Shown here in pieces: positions 28,882-37,953 of a DNA stretch of 64,000 bases. Within the stretch, counting starts at the first letter, position 1. Every line of letters begins with the position of its first letter. The stretch is from Pseudomonadales bacterium. Lineage in GTDB: Bacteria; Pseudomonadota; Gammaproteobacteria; Pseudomonadales; Azotimanducaceae. The DNA lies in the NCBI GenBank assembly GCA_019090615.1, contig JAHRVQ010000047.1, positions 57,691 to 121,690 on the forward strand. Direction: 5' to 3'. The position numbers and the translations under genes are program-made. The notes beneath the pieces are model-generated. The model had not been told where the DNA came from. It saw only the letters and a list, made by a program, of their open reading frames with translations, and made no database searches.

Positions 28882-31800
28882 TTAGTCTGGCAGTACCTCG
28901 TAATTCTGGTACCAATAGGTTCTTACGGTTAGATCTCCAAAGTTTAAACCACTGATGGGTGTTTCTGGGCCGATTAGAATCAGGGGGTCTACACCATCAG
29001 GGATCAGGGCAATGGGTTCTGGGGCAATTGAGCCGGTCGCAAGCGTCACTGATCTATCTGATTTACTCAGTACGTCATCGTCATCATTATCAACGATGGG
29101 CGTTGCATCAAATACCGATACTGCATAAACCCGCGAAGTACCAATAGCCGCAACACAACCCGTTGTTGAGGAGTTGTTGGGTTCGTAGGTGGTGAATAGT
29201 ACCTGGTTATTGATCGTGAGACTTTTTGCCAGCACTTTTTCGCCGGTCCCCTCAAGGTCAATAAACCACCCTGAGGCAATGGCAAATTCGTCAAGTTCTG
29301 TGGTCAGCTCAATTGAGGATAAACTGCTGCCGTTGGTGCCCAATAAATTAGCCGTGGCATCATAAAGATCGGCTTCGACGATAGTGGTATAGGTTCCAGG
29401 CGGGGTAAATACATCGGTTTGGCGAAAGCTATAGAATCGATCGTTGACTGTTTCGTCCAGTGGGTGGGCACGATAACCTGAGCCAATTGATACATTTAGA
29501 ACCTGAGCGCCTTCAATATTGATAAGGGAGAGATCAGGTGCGTTATAAAAGCGGCGATTATTTGCAGCGTCACCGCCATTAATGCTGGCAATCAGGCCGC
29601 CACTGATAAAAGCATTTACCTGAGTATTAGTATGGTCAAAATCAAAGCGGAATATTTGCCCACCCTGGTCGCCGACATACATTTGATCGGGTAAACCATC
29701 GGCATTGATATCGATCACTTTTACTGGTGACGGCATGCTGTAATTCATGTCCGTTAATTTTTCAGTAAATGAATTTGCGTTCCCCGCTGACCAGAGTAGA
29801 TCCGGCACGAAATCGTTATCGCCACCATTTGACAGTGAATCTGCACCCGCACGGACGATAAAAATGGCATTGCCGTGGCTATCTACGGTTTGAACGGTTG
29901 TTGAATCCTGTGTTTCGTCGTAACCGCCTGCAAAAATCAGCACTTCTTCCAGGTTACCGGCAATAATTACTTTGGCTTTTACGGGTGTTGACCAGGTTTG
30001 ACCTAATTGTTCGAAATCGCTGCCATTAATACCGCCTTTGAGTACCCAGAGCAGTTCGGGGTTGTTGCGGTCGGTAACATCCAGGGCATAGTAATTTTTT
30101 CCTCCGCGACGCATACCAAAATAGATCACCACCCGATCGCCGTCTGCAGCCTCAATCTGGTTGTCGCCGTCATTGTCTATGACCCATGGAACAACTGAGC
30201 CATCAAGCCCATATGGATGGCTATCAGCGCCAGAATTTTCAAAAAATGTATCAATGTTGACTAACAGGTCCTGCGGGATAAAAGAGAATATTTCAACGCC
30301 GGTAGCCGAATCAATGGCATGCAGATAACCCTCATTAGTGCTGAAAAATAATATATTGTCAGGGTTTGCCTCAGTACCGCCGAAAGTGACCAGAGTGGGT
30401 TTTGAATGTAATGGGTCACCGATCGCTTTGCGTCTGTCAATGCTTGATCCATCGCCATCGGCATCGAATATATCAACGCCCCTGGCCCAGTTAATTAGAT
30501 CGGTTCGATAATCATCTGATTCATCTTCTATGCCCAGCAGGGTTTTAGACACCGCGGCATTGGTGGTATTGAAGGCATTATCCGAATGTGAAAGTATCTT
30601 ATTACCCGTCGAGTTTATGTAGGTATAAACGTGCCTACTTGCTGCGGCAGGTAAGTTTTCAGCAGCACCACCTAGTGAAACTTTTTTGCCGTCTATACCA
30701 GTGGACCAGAAACTCCTGGCGGATGTTTTGAAAAAACCGGTAGCAGTATCGATTGCCGGCAGTTCATTCTGGTCTGAAATTTGTGCTGGATCGCCAAACA
30801 ATTGATACCTTTTAAGGTTGCCCGTCCAGCGTGGGTCATCATCTGGTTTGAAAAGTGAGAAGTACAATTCGTTGCGGTGTGTGAGTCGATTAAACTGATT
30901 CACGGTAGCGCCGGGTGCAACAAAGGTGGTATCTGTTTTAAGAATTTCTTTGATGATCGAGCTAAAAGTATCTGAAAGCTCGGTTGCCGTATTGGCCTCA
31001 AAAAACGACCCGCCGCCATTGCTGGCAATGTCACGAATATAATCATCGGTAAAGTTAAAACCAATCGTAAAAGTAGTTACGGTTTGACTATCGCCGCCGG
31101 GAATCTGGTCTTCCTCGAACAGGTATTTTGCCAGTTCTTCGCCGCAGGCAGCTGATCCTGAACTTTGGCAGGTAGAAATATTGGCCATGGTTTTGACCTT
31201 GTCTACAGATTGATTGACGCTAGGGCTACCGTCAGTCAGGAGCACCACATAATTTTGCTGACAACTACCCAGGGTGGTGTCGATAGGCGATTCATAGACG
31301 CCGCCGCTGATGCTTTCTTCTCGACATGCCTGGGCGCTAAGATTATCGTTACTACAGCCAACCGGCTGACTAATTGTACCGGCGGATAAAGCGTTGGCAT
31401 GAGAAACCCTCGTATGTTCACGCCGACTGGTGTCGCTGGCACCTCGGTTGGCACCATAGTCCACTGGGTCGCCGCGATAATACAGTGCGGCTTCATAAAG
31501 TGAATCAACAATGGGCGTGCCGCTTTTGTATTGTAGTTCGTCAACTATTTCGATTAGCCGAGTTCGTACGGTCTTATCTGCCACTACAGCGCCAGTACCC
31601 TGGGCGCGGATAACTAGCCTGGGTGCTTCGCCCGGACTGCCATCATAGGATTCGGCGACGCGTTTACCACTGCCTGAAATAAGTAGGCTTAAGTCGTTAC
31701 CAGGCAGCCAACCCGGTCGGTCAACAATTTCCTGAATCACATTAGCTATATCTATGGATTGTTGTTTTTCCTGCAGTACATTCCAGGCAGGCACAGAGGA

Positions 31801-33630
31801 CCAGGTTGCGCTGGCGGTGGTTCTGGTTCTATCACTAATATCATTGTCTGTGGTGGTAAATGCCGCCGAATCATCGATGTCGTGACCTTCAATTGTCAAC
31901 GAAGTACTACCAGAGCCTGTTTCATCCGTTACTAATTCCAGGTGCGCAGACAGGATGGTACTACCTTGCTGTAAGGGCAAACTTCTAAATCGCATGCCAA
32001 CTTTTTGTGTACTACCTTCCTGTACCAATTCCAGGTCTGAACTATTGAGAGACATAGTGCCAGAGGCAGACTCTTCCGCATCATCATTGCCAGACTTAAC
32101 CCGCGCTGAAATCTCTGCGTTCAAACAGCCACCTGGGCTTGCCGGTATTGTATCTGGATCAAAAGTGACTTGTAAATACGGTGCCTGGGATGGATCTGCC
32201 TCATAGGATTTAGCGATTCTTTTGCCGAAACCTACAATTAAAAAACTTAATGAATTACCGCCGCACCAATCAGGCCGATTAACGATTTCCTGGACTATGT
32301 CACTTAAGCTGGGTGTTATATGGGCTTCATCTTCAACCGTATAAGCAGGTACTGGCGACCATATAGAAAGTGCTGTTGTAAAAGGGCGGCTAGTCACATC
32401 GAAGTCTGTACCGGTATAAGGCGGACTATTATCTGCATCCTGGCCAAAGAAAACTAAAAACGAGAAATCGAATCCGGCAGTAGCCGCTGCAAATTGTATA
32501 TTTGCACTTGTGACGGTCGCACCCTGGGGGATTTCAACACCGTTAAACCGTAGCCCTATAAACTGGAAATCTGTTGATAATGGACCTGCACCTGGGTCTG
32601 TAAAGGTTACTCTCAATGTTGGTGCTGTGCTTAATCCACTTTCGCTGCTTTCAACCGTTCTCACGCCATTGCCATTGATCTTTTCCAGGATGAGCGCTAA
32701 TGAATTATTGTTAGTCCATCCAGGGCGATCAACTATTTCCTGGATAATGGCACTAATATCGGTGGAATATAATTTTTCACCGATAGCTGGCGATGCAGTG
32801 TTGTTTTCCCAGGTAATATTAGCGGTGGTTCTGGTTCTGCTACTTACAGCATTGGTGATCGAATCGTTAAATGCTTCGGCATTATCAGTAGCATGGCCGG
32901 TAATGCCGATATCAATATCCTTGTTGGCATTTTTGACTTCATCAATAACAAATTCGATATCGGCGGAGTTAATAATTGCGCCCTGAGGAATATTCAGCAT
33001 CTGAAAGCGCAGGCCGACTATTTGCGTGTCACCACCATCTTTAGCCAATTCAAGGTCAGAGCTGTTGGTATAAAGGCTACCATCGCTTGATTGCTCTACG
33101 TCGTCAATATCCGAACTAATAGCAACGCTAATGGCTATTGGCGTTGATACCCCAGATTCTACCTCTACCATTGTCAGGGTGTTATTGTTCAGGCTCATTG
33201 TGCCATCTATACCGCTTTGTTCAACGTCGTCATCACCTGAGTTAATACGCACAGCCACCGTGCCGAGTTCGGCATCAGCGGACTCTAAAATGCCATCGAT
33301 AGGGCTGACAGGATAAAGCACTGGGCCGCCAGGGTTACTAAAGCGCATCAGGCCGACATTAATATTATTAGAGTCGGTAAGAATATCCCGCAGGGCTTCT
33401 TTCATGCGGTCAAGTCGAGTTTCGCCCAGCCCATCGGTGTTATTCATCGAAGAAGAGGTATCCAGGACAAATAGTACATTAGGCGCAATTGCCCCGGCTG
33501 CACTGGATGACCCGCCGAAAAATATTTCAGTATCATCAGCACACAGGCTAATGGTAAAAGTAACCAGGTAAAGCTGGATACAACGAATAGCTGCTGTGTG
33601 TGCTAAGTACTGTAAGAATTTCATAACCAT
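28882..33630 (-). CDS. pilY1: PilY1-like type IV pilus tip protein with inserted repeat modules
   Basis: A 1,582-residue exported protein, last gene of the minor-pilin operon and 6 nt after pilX. A signal-like hydrophobic stretch ends near SLCADD. The VWA domain starts at NVLFVLDTSSSM with MIDAS D57-x-S59-x-S61, but is interrupted after about residue 110 by three related modules (about 166-345, 352-491, 506-675). Each module has GLRF/GMRF, IPQG or LQQG, TSANIQF-type strands and IVQEIV-(D/N)RP-W followed by a LSFLI-type strand, resembling DNRLRE-type surface domains. The VWA fold resumes near 688. The C-terminal propeller shows DPRWTGNLKRYQLF, GDPLHSKP, NEGYLHAIDSATG, FGMRRGGKNYYALD and the calcium loop DINADGLPD. 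PilY1 caps and primes the pilus and can adhere or sense surfaces. Confidence 0.9.
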   Translation of the reverse strand: MVMKFLQYLAHTAAIRCIQLYLVTFTISLCADDTEIFFGGSSSAAGAIAPNVLFVLDTSSSMNNTDGLGETRLDRMKEALRDILTDSNNINVGLMRFSNPGGPVLYPVSPIDGILESADAELGTVAVRINSGDDDVEQSGIDGTMSLNNNTLTMVEVESGVSTPIAISVAISSDIDDVEQSSDGSLYTNSSDLELAKDGGDTQIVGLRFQMLNIPQGAIINSADIEFVIDEVKNANKDIDIGITGHATDNAEAFNDSITNAVSSRTRTTANITWENNTASPAIGEKLYSTDISAIIQEIVDRPGWTNNNSLALILEKINGNGVRTVESSESGLSTAPTLRVTFTDPGAGPLSTDFQFIGLRFNGVEIPQGATVTSANIQFAAATAGFDFSFLVFFGQDADNSPPYTGTDFDVTSRPFTTALSIWSPVPAYTVEDEAHITPSLSDIVQEIVNRPDWCGGNSLSFLIVGFGKRIAKSYEADPSQAPYLQVTFDPDTIPASPGGCLNAEISARVKSGNDDAEESASGTMSLNSSDLELVQEGSTQKVGMRFRSLPLQQGSTILSAHLELVTDETGSGSTSLTIEGHDIDDSAAFTTTDNDISDRTRTTASATWSSVPAWNVLQEKQQSIDIANVIQEIVDRPGWLPGNDLSLLISGSGKRVAESYDGSPGEAPRLVIRAQGTGAVVADKTVRTRLIEIVDELQYKSGTPIVDSLYEAALYYRGDPVDYGANRGASDTSRREHTRVSHANALSAGTISQPVGCSNDNLSAQACREESISGGVYESPIDTTLGSCQQNYVVLLTDGSPSVNQSVDKVKTMANISTCQSSGSAACGEELAKYLFEEDQIPGGDSQTVTTFTIGFNFTDDYIRDIASNGGGSFFEANTATELSDTFSSIIKEILKTDTTFVAPGATVNQFNRLTHRNELYFSLFKPDDDPRWTGNLKRYQLFGDPAQISDQNELPAIDTATGFFKTSARSFWSTGIDGKKVSLGGAAENLPAAASRHVYTYINSTGNKILSHSDNAFNTTNAAVSKTLLGIEDESDDYRTDLINWARGVDIFDADGDGSSIDRRKAIGDPLHSKPTLVTFGGTEANPDNILFFSTNEGYLHAIDSATGVEIFSFIPQDLLVNIDTFFENSGADSHPYGLDGSVVPWVIDNDGDNQIEAADGDRVVIYFGMRRGGKNYYALDVTDRNNPELLWVLKGGINGSDFEQLGQTWSTPVKAKVIIAGNLEEVLIFAGGYDETQDSTTVQTVDSHGNAIFIVRAGADSLSNGGDNDFVPDLLWSAGNANSFTEKLTDMNYSMPSPVKVIDINADGLPDQMYVGDQGGQIFRFDFDHTNTQVNAFISGGLIASINGGDAANNRRFYNAPDLSLINIEGAQVLNVSIGSGYRAHPLDETVNDRFYSFRQTDVFTPPGTYTTIVEADLYDATANLLGTNGSSLSSIELTTELDEFAIASGWFIDLEGTGEKVLAKSLTINNQVLFTTYEPNNSSTTGCVAAIGTSRVYAVSVFDATPIVDNDDDDVLSKSDRSVTLATGSIAPEPIALIPDGVDPLILIGPETPISGLNFGDLTVRTYWYQNYEVLPD

Positions 33631-33636
33631 CTAACC

Positions 33637-34311
33637 TCAGGATCCAGGGGCGATTTTATAAACACCCTGGGTGGTGTTGGATTGAGTTTTCAAGCTCCCG
33701 ATTGAACCGGTCCCTCTAACTTCAAATTTATAAGCAACATAAGAGCCGCTCGATAAACCAAGAGAAAAGCCGGGTGCTATGCTAGTGCTCTTGTGTTCAA
33801 CTTCTGCGGTTGCAACAACCCTGCTGTCGTCCAGGTCCAGGGTGAGTTCTGGAAACGTCCCTGCTGGGGCATTGATTGACAGGAGTAAAACGGGGGTATT
33901 GTTAAGCGCAGAATTTACTGCGCTTTCTGAGGCGTTAAAGGCGATATTTTCTGCCTCAGTATTGAGCGCCATTCGCTGTTGAAAATTGGTCGAGGTCAGT
34001 GATGAAGCAGCGAGCAGGGTAACGATGAGAAGGATTACCAGTGAAATAAATAAGGTTGCGCCTTTTTGTTGGCGGGCAATTTGATTGAAAGGCTGATCGC
34101 AACCCTGATTGCAATCTTGATCACAAGCAAGGTTCCAATCTTGATCACAAGCAAGGTTGCAATCTTGATCGCAAGTAAGGTTGCAATCTTGACCATGAAA
34201 CGGATATCTGTGATCAAATATTTGCAGGGTATGCCGGTCACAAGTAGTTGTGCCAAGTGTCTGGGCGCTTTTCAAGTGGCTATTTTGTAGTAGCTGCTGC
34301 GATATCTTCAT
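33637..34311 (-). CDS. pilX: PilX-like minor pilin with an 84-residue leader
   Basis: The ATG at 34311 overlaps the pilW stop (ATGA), and no other in-frame ATG exists before the membrane helix, so the long N terminus is probably real. After residue G84 comes ATLFISLVILLIVTLLAASS, the prepilin-type helix without E5, as usual in PilX, then FQQRMALNTEAENIAFNASESA, a typical PilX stretch. PilX is a minor pilin of the priming complex under PilY1. The leader is unusual: five imperfect octapeptides of the CDQDCNLA type and eight Cys before the predicted PilD cleavage site, whereas leaders are normally about 6-25 residues. The mature part, ~140 residues, is normal. Confidence 0.82.
   Translation of the reverse strand: MKISQQLLQNSHLKSAQTLGTTTCDRHTLQIFDHRYPFHGQDCNLTCDQDCNLACDQDWNLACDQDCNQGCDQPFNQIARQQKGATLFISLVILLIVTLLAASSLTSTNFQQRMALNTEAENIAFNASESAVNSALNNTPVLLLSINAPAGTFPELTLDLDDSRVVATAEVEHKSTSIAPGFSLGLSSGSYVAYKFEVRGTGSIGSLKTQSNTTQGVYKIAPGS
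34078..34197 (-). repeat. Five 24-bp repeats encoding Cys-rich octapeptides in the PilX leader
   Basis: Codons 39-78 of pilX read as HGQDCNLT, CDQDCNLA, CDQDWNLA, CDQDCNQG, CDQPFNQI. The DNA unit is about AAGATTGCAACCTTGCTTGT-type on the coding strand and 24 bp long. Because the unit length is a multiple of three, copy number can vary without breaking the frame. Confidence 0.85.
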
Positions 34312-35462
34312 CGTCTATTTCTCAATTTTACGGTGGAAATAAACATGCTTTTGTAGCTTTGGTCTGGGAGGTAAACAGCAGTTGCGCCACTTGTACCCGT
34401 TGGCACAATATTTTCCCCGGGCAGTGCATAGGTTGCGTCGTCATTTGCTGTCAGTGAAGAGGACTTGCTTTGGATCAGGACACCGAAGCGAATGCTTTTT
34501 ATGTTGCTGATATCAAGCCCAGCCTGTGATGCCGGTACATAGCGGGTTAATCCACCGGCGATTTCTTCGCCATAAAGTAGTTGTAAGTTAGCAACACCTT
34601 CAATCAGTTCTACGCTATTGCCGTCTGCATCCCGTCGATAAAGCGCATAAACAGGGTTGCCGGCATAGTTATCTCGACCGGTATCTCGAACATAAAAGGT
34701 ATATGAGTAAAACCGCATCACCTTGGCATCCATTTGGTAAGCCTTGCTTAAACTAGGGGTGCTATTGGTGCTGGTTGAGTGGCTAATGGTTACGGTGCCG
34801 CCGGACGTTGATACACCTGTGGCGCGAAAAAGATCGATGGACTCACAATCGGTAATAATAATAAGGTCGTTGGCTGCGAAACTGGCAGGATTACTGGATA
34901 TTTGGATATTTGCGTTGTCCGCAGTCAGGTTGCCAGAGAGTGAAACATCCAGATCTGAAGCCCGCTGAATGGTAATAACATCACTGCCAACAATTGGCGG
35001 AAAAGCCTGAGTACTCAAATCTGCAATGCTGGGATCGATGGTAGGCGACCAGGCCCCTGTGCCGACTTCATAAACGCGAATTGAGGCCTGGGATATATTG
35101 GTGACCGGGGGGTTATTTGCGATTATATTGGTGACCACTGTTTCTGGGTCGATACATCCCTGGTAACCAATTAGACGGAACTCTTTAATAAGGAAATCAG
35201 CAGCAAACCGGCCATTTTCCTGGACTCGAGCTATCGCATTATCGACGCGATAGGTCAGTGATACGTTGGCGAATATTTTTGTTAACCCTGAAATTAAGAT
35301 AGTCCCAATGGTTAATGCGATCATTAACTCAATGAGTGTAAAACCGCTGCTACGGTCGGCCAACAAACCTGAACTATTATCAGGCGTGAATCTGGTTGTA
35401 TTTGCAGGTTTTGGAAGGTTCTGATCCTGGCTGATCACTGTCGCGCCTTGCATCGTTTTCAT
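34308..35462 (-). CDS. pilW: PilW-like minor pilin with a 40-residue leader
   Basis: A 384-residue prepilin-like protein. The cleavage motif is SSG40 followed by FTLIELMIALTIGTIL, with E5 present, so mature PilW would start at F41. The start ATG overlaps the pilV stop by four bases; no better internal start with a ribosome site is seen (M4 hardly changes length), so the leader is unusually long. PilW-family marks include VQENGRFAADFLIKEFRLIGYQGC and the C-terminal IKSIRFGVLIQSK. It is part of the minor-pilin priming complex together with PilV, PilX and FimT/FimU-type proteins, inserted in the inner membrane before assembly. Confidence 0.87.
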   Translation of the reverse strand: MKTMQGATVISQDQNLPKPANTTRFTPDNSSGLLADRSSGFTLIELMIALTIGTILISGLTKIFANVSLTYRVDNAIARVQENGRFAADFLIKEFRLIGYQGCIDPETVVTNIIANNPPVTNISQASIRVYEVGTGAWSPTIDPSIADLSTQAFPPIVGSDVITIQRASDLDVSLSGNLTADNANIQISSNPASFAANDLIIITDCESIDLFRATGVSTSGGTVTISHSTSTNSTPSLSKAYQMDAKVMRFYSYTFYVRDTGRDNYAGNPVYALYRRDADGNSVELIEGVANLQLLYGEEIAGGLTRYVPASQAGLDISNIKSIRFGVLIQSKSSSLTANDDATYALPGENIVPTGTSGATAVYLPDQSYKSMFISTVKLRNRR

Positions 35463-36055
35463 AATCTGAAGTTCATCAAATAGGATTGGTTTTCAATGTC
35501 AGCATTAACCCTTTCGGACCAATTGACCTGAATTACAAAATTACTGCCGTCACCGGTTATGGAAGCGCTACCACCATTGAGCAGGGGTTGATAATTTGCT
35601 ATGCCCTGCACATTTGTAAAATACTGTGCCCACTCTATTAAATCGCTTTGTGACAGCTGTTCTGCAGAGCAGCCAACGCTAATACAGACGGGGTCAACGG
35701 GCAGAGTCGCGGTGTTCATATTGTTATAAAGGTCGTCATTAACACCCGTGGCGTTTGAGCGCATTCTGCCGACCATGTTAGTGGCTATATAACTTGCCTG
35801 GGTCCGATAATAAGCGCTCAGATTGCCCCGCAAGCTAAGCATCTGCATGGTGGTCGCACCGACAATACCCACCGATAAAATGAGTAGTGCAACCAGCGTT
35901 TCAATGAGCGAGAAGCCCAGGCTTTGCCCAAAAAGCGCTTTAGCGAGGGATCTTGCAGGGGGTTTTGTAGCAGACTTGATGCGCTGTTTTATCAACGGCT
36001 GTGTAAGCCGTTTCTGGGCCGCAGATCCAAAGGTTGGTTGGCTAAAAGTTTGCAT
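35459..36055 (-). CDS. pilV: PilV-like minor pilin with a 47-residue leader
   Basis: A 198-residue prepilin. The processing site is QSLG47 before FSLIETLVALLILSVGIVG, with E5. AAAGGA lies ten bases ahead of the ATG at 36055, which supports this start; within the leader only a TTG at codon 21, without a ribosome site, could serve instead. The leader is basic (K/R-rich, no acidic residue before the cut). The mature part has the PilV pattern of RGNLSAYYRTQASYIATNMVGRMRSN. It sits 14 bp after fimT and overlaps pilW by 4 bp. Confidence 0.86.
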   Translation of the reverse strand: MQTFSQPTFGSAAQKRLTQPLIKQRIKSATKPPARSLAKALFGQSLGFSLIETLVALLILSVGIVGATTMQMLSLRGNLSAYYRTQASYIATNMVGRMRSNATGVNDDLYNNMNTATLPVDPVCISVGCSAEQLSQSDLIEWAQYFTNVQGIANYQPLLNGGSASITGDGSNFVIQVNWSERVNADIENQSYLMNFRL

Positions 36056-36069
36056 TTCAATACATTCCT

Positions 36070-36627
36070 TTAAGCTGGGCAGGTGAGAATAACGCCATTG
36101 GCATCAATGCCGGCATCTACCCGTGTTTGTCCAGAAAGGTTGAGGTTAATTCCCCTTGCGGCATTCGCACCCCTGGCATCACAAAGGGTAAAACTTGCTG
36201 TTGATAAAACAAAACCGGAAGGCAAAAATTGCAGCGAGCTCAGGTAGGTAGAGGGTGTGGCGGATTCTGCCCGCCTTAAACTGTGGTCTGCAGAAAAGTT
36301 TAAGGAACGCTGTAAGATATCTTCGCCAACATCGAGCACCTGATCAAAGTCCGTATCCAGGAAAATTATCCAGCCGTCTTCCCAGGCTGTGGTATTGCAA
36401 CTGGTATTATCGGAGCTTGCACACAGGGTGACGTACTGTCTTTTAGTCAGCGCGCTATTTCTGGCGAATTGTACAACCGCCAGAAAACTGTTGCTTAGGC
36501 TTGTTTGGGTGTTTTCCTGAGCTAAGCGGGTAAAGCTAGAAATCCCTGTTTGAAGAGAAATGGTAATCACAGCGAGTACTATCATTACCTCAAGAATAGT
36601 AAAACCATCGTTTTTTGTTTTGTACAC
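36070..36627 (-). CDS. fimT: GspH/FimT-type minor pseudopilin
   Basis: A 185-residue prepilin with a normal short leader: MYKTKNDG then FTILEVMIVLAVITISLQTG, with E5. The middle part (LSNSFLAVVQFARNSALTKRQYVTLC) and AWEDGWIIFLD are hallmarks of the GspH/FimT family (FimU in Pseudomonas). FimU/FimT connects the minor-pilin complex to the major pilin. It is the first gene of the operon fimT-pilV-pilW-pilX-pilY1; the usual pilE gene at the distal end is missing here, since pilY1 is followed by an unrelated convergent gene. Confidence 0.85.
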   Translation of the reverse strand: MYKTKNDGFTILEVMIVLAVITISLQTGISSFTRLAQENTQTSLSNSFLAVVQFARNSALTKRQYVTLCASSDNTSCNTTAWEDGWIIFLDTDFDQVLDVGEDILQRSLNFSADHSLRRAESATPSTYLSSLQFLPSGFVLSTASFTLCDARGANAARGINLNLSGQTRVDAGIDANGVILTCPA

Positions 36628-36652
36628 GGTAGCAGTGCCAGTTGGTCGAATT

Positions 36653-36666
36653 TAGTATCAATACTA
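36653..36666. promoter_or_regulatory. Inverted repeat upstream of the minor-pilin operon
   Basis: TAGTAT and ATACTA are separated by two bases, 26 bp upstream of the fimT ATG at 36627. Its size and place fit an operator or a -10-overlapping element; no regulator is identified. Confidence 0.35.
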
Positions 36667-36773
36667 GTCAACGATCTGCCTCGGGTCTGCACCAGGTATT
36701 GTCAAATACCCTGAAAGGTTATTTCCAGCTGCTCATTGGAAAATGTAATTACTGAAAATGTCTTACACTCTTT

Positions 36774-36809
36774 ATAAGTCTAATTATAAGTCTAATTATT
36801 AGTCTAATA
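36774..36809 (+). repeat. Three 12-bp tandem repeats between fimT and a small secreted gene
   Basis: ATAAGTCTAATT is present twice exactly (36774-36785, 36786-36797) and once diverged (36798-36809). The 338-bp gap 36628-36965 holds the two divergent promoters; apart from this array and the inverted repeat at 36653 I see no gene in it. Confidence 0.75.
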
Positions 36810-36965
36810 ACTTCTTTGGAATTTATTGTTTTTAGTAATAGATAAATTGGTAAACGCTCATTTATTTACGGAGTTAATGGCAGTCTCCTGACTTATTGGT
36901 TGCTGGGGCGGTTATTAGGAACGGTTATTTGAATCATTAGGTTAAATTTTTTTGTGGGAGTTTTT

Positions 36966-37217
36966 ATGTTGCGCACAGGTATTCTGAAAACTGTTTGGCT
37001 GGTGCTGCTAGTGGCAATTTCAGCCAGTGCTCAGGCGGTTACAGCTATTAATCTGTCAGCTCCATCAAAGGCTGCTGATTGTGTGATTGTCGATGGACAG
37101 GCGGTGAGACTAGATTCGAAGGGTAATACCAAGCATTGTATAAAATTGAAGCAATCTGTTAAATCCAGGAAGTCTGACAAGGCAAGCCGCACTGCCAGAT
37201 CGAAAAATCAGAGATAG
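36966..37217 (+). CDS. Small secreted basic protein of unknown function
   Basis: I choose the ATG at 36966, which follows GGAG by about six bases; a GTG at 36954 overlaps that site. The 83-residue product has a clear signal peptide (TGILKTVWLVLLVAISASAQA, cut after AQA). The mature ~60 residues have two Cys (in ADCVIVDG and KHCIKLK), which may form a disulfide, and a very basic tail rich in Lys, Arg and Ser. No family is recognised. It stands alone between the divergent pilus operon and a hairpin-rich stretch; a periplasmic or surface-binding role is only a guess. Confidence 0.65.
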   Translation: MLRTGILKTVWLVLLVAISASAQAVTAINLSAPSKAADCVIVDGQAVRLDSKGNTKHCIKLKQSVKSRKSDKASRTARSKNQR

Positions 37218-37953
37218 TAGGTGTGGTAGGGCGCAAAGATAGGGCGTTTTGTAGTTGGCCCAGGTCGTTCTTTGTTATGTTTATTCCCGTTCTTTGTTAT
37301 GTTCATTAAAAGTGTCACTCTGGTGTGAATCGACTGTCAACCTTGTGTGACAGCAATAACTCCTTTATAAACAATAGGATAAGGCAGGTGTCACATTTGC
37401 TTATGAATTTAAGATGACGGTTACATAAACCTGACATAGCTAAGTGTATGACTTTGCAGGGAAAATTAGTTGGCATTAAACCTGCATTAAATACGAGTAC
37501 ACGGAAGTGTATGCTGGAATCGGTCGAGTGAGCCGTCACTTCGACCAAAGCGACCCCGCGCCTGTAGCAACTTTATTTGCAGGTGTAAACTGAGGGCATT
37601 CTTGGGCAAAAGAATGTGGGATAGAAGCTGTAGTAGCAGTTTCTATCCCTTCCTCACTTTAATTTTTTTACATTCTTGACCGCAACCCAATCTCCCACCC
37701 TGAGCACTCTCAATAAGGCAAGATTTAAACTGCATATTCGTTGGGTGGGTATTTACTGTGATTGATCTTTGCAAAACGTCTATATAAAACATGCATACCC
37801 ATAACATTCATGTAATGGCCCCGAAACAGCGACGATTATATGAATGCTAATTGCAGTTGCATGATAGGAGTTAGGTGTTTTTCAGTAAGCACTAGTCAAA
37901 CACCCTGTTGGCGCAGATAGACCTTTACCGAAAAACCCCTGAAGGATGAATCC
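37218..37953. other. 736-bp intergenic region, hairpin-rich, no protein gene recognised
   Basis: Contents: a 22-bp direct repeat beginning GTTCTTTGTTATGTT (37267 and 37289), the hairpin-rich candidate RNA at 37505-37670, and a short inverted repeat GGTGTTT/AAACACC near 37873-37912. A 77-codon leftward frame at 37315-37548 has no ribosome site or recognisable sequence. The aldehyde dehydrogenase gene ends at its right edge. Confidence 0.6.
37505..37670 (+). ncRNA. Candidate structured RNA: four consecutive hairpins then T-run
   Basis: Read on the plus strand, four stems follow each other. P1: 37522-37531 with 37536-37546, ten pairs, one bulged T, GCCG loop. P2: CCTG/CAGG plus GCAA/TTGC elements around 37561-37583, weaker. 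P3: CATTCTT (37597-37603) with AAGAATG (37610-37616), loop GGGCAA. P4: 37618-37630 with 37637-37649, thirteen pairs including one G-T, loop TAGTAG. A run of seven T is at 37663-37669, about 13 bases after P4. No protein gene occupies the stretch. I recognise no known RNA family. The strand is uncertain because stems also form on the other strand, but the T-run favours plus. It could also be the long 3' UTR of the small secreted gene. Confidence 0.4.

Noticed and set aside
37315..37548. 77-codon leftward frame in the hairpin-rich gap
   Set aside because: No ribosome site, no homology I recognise, and it overlaps the stem structures.
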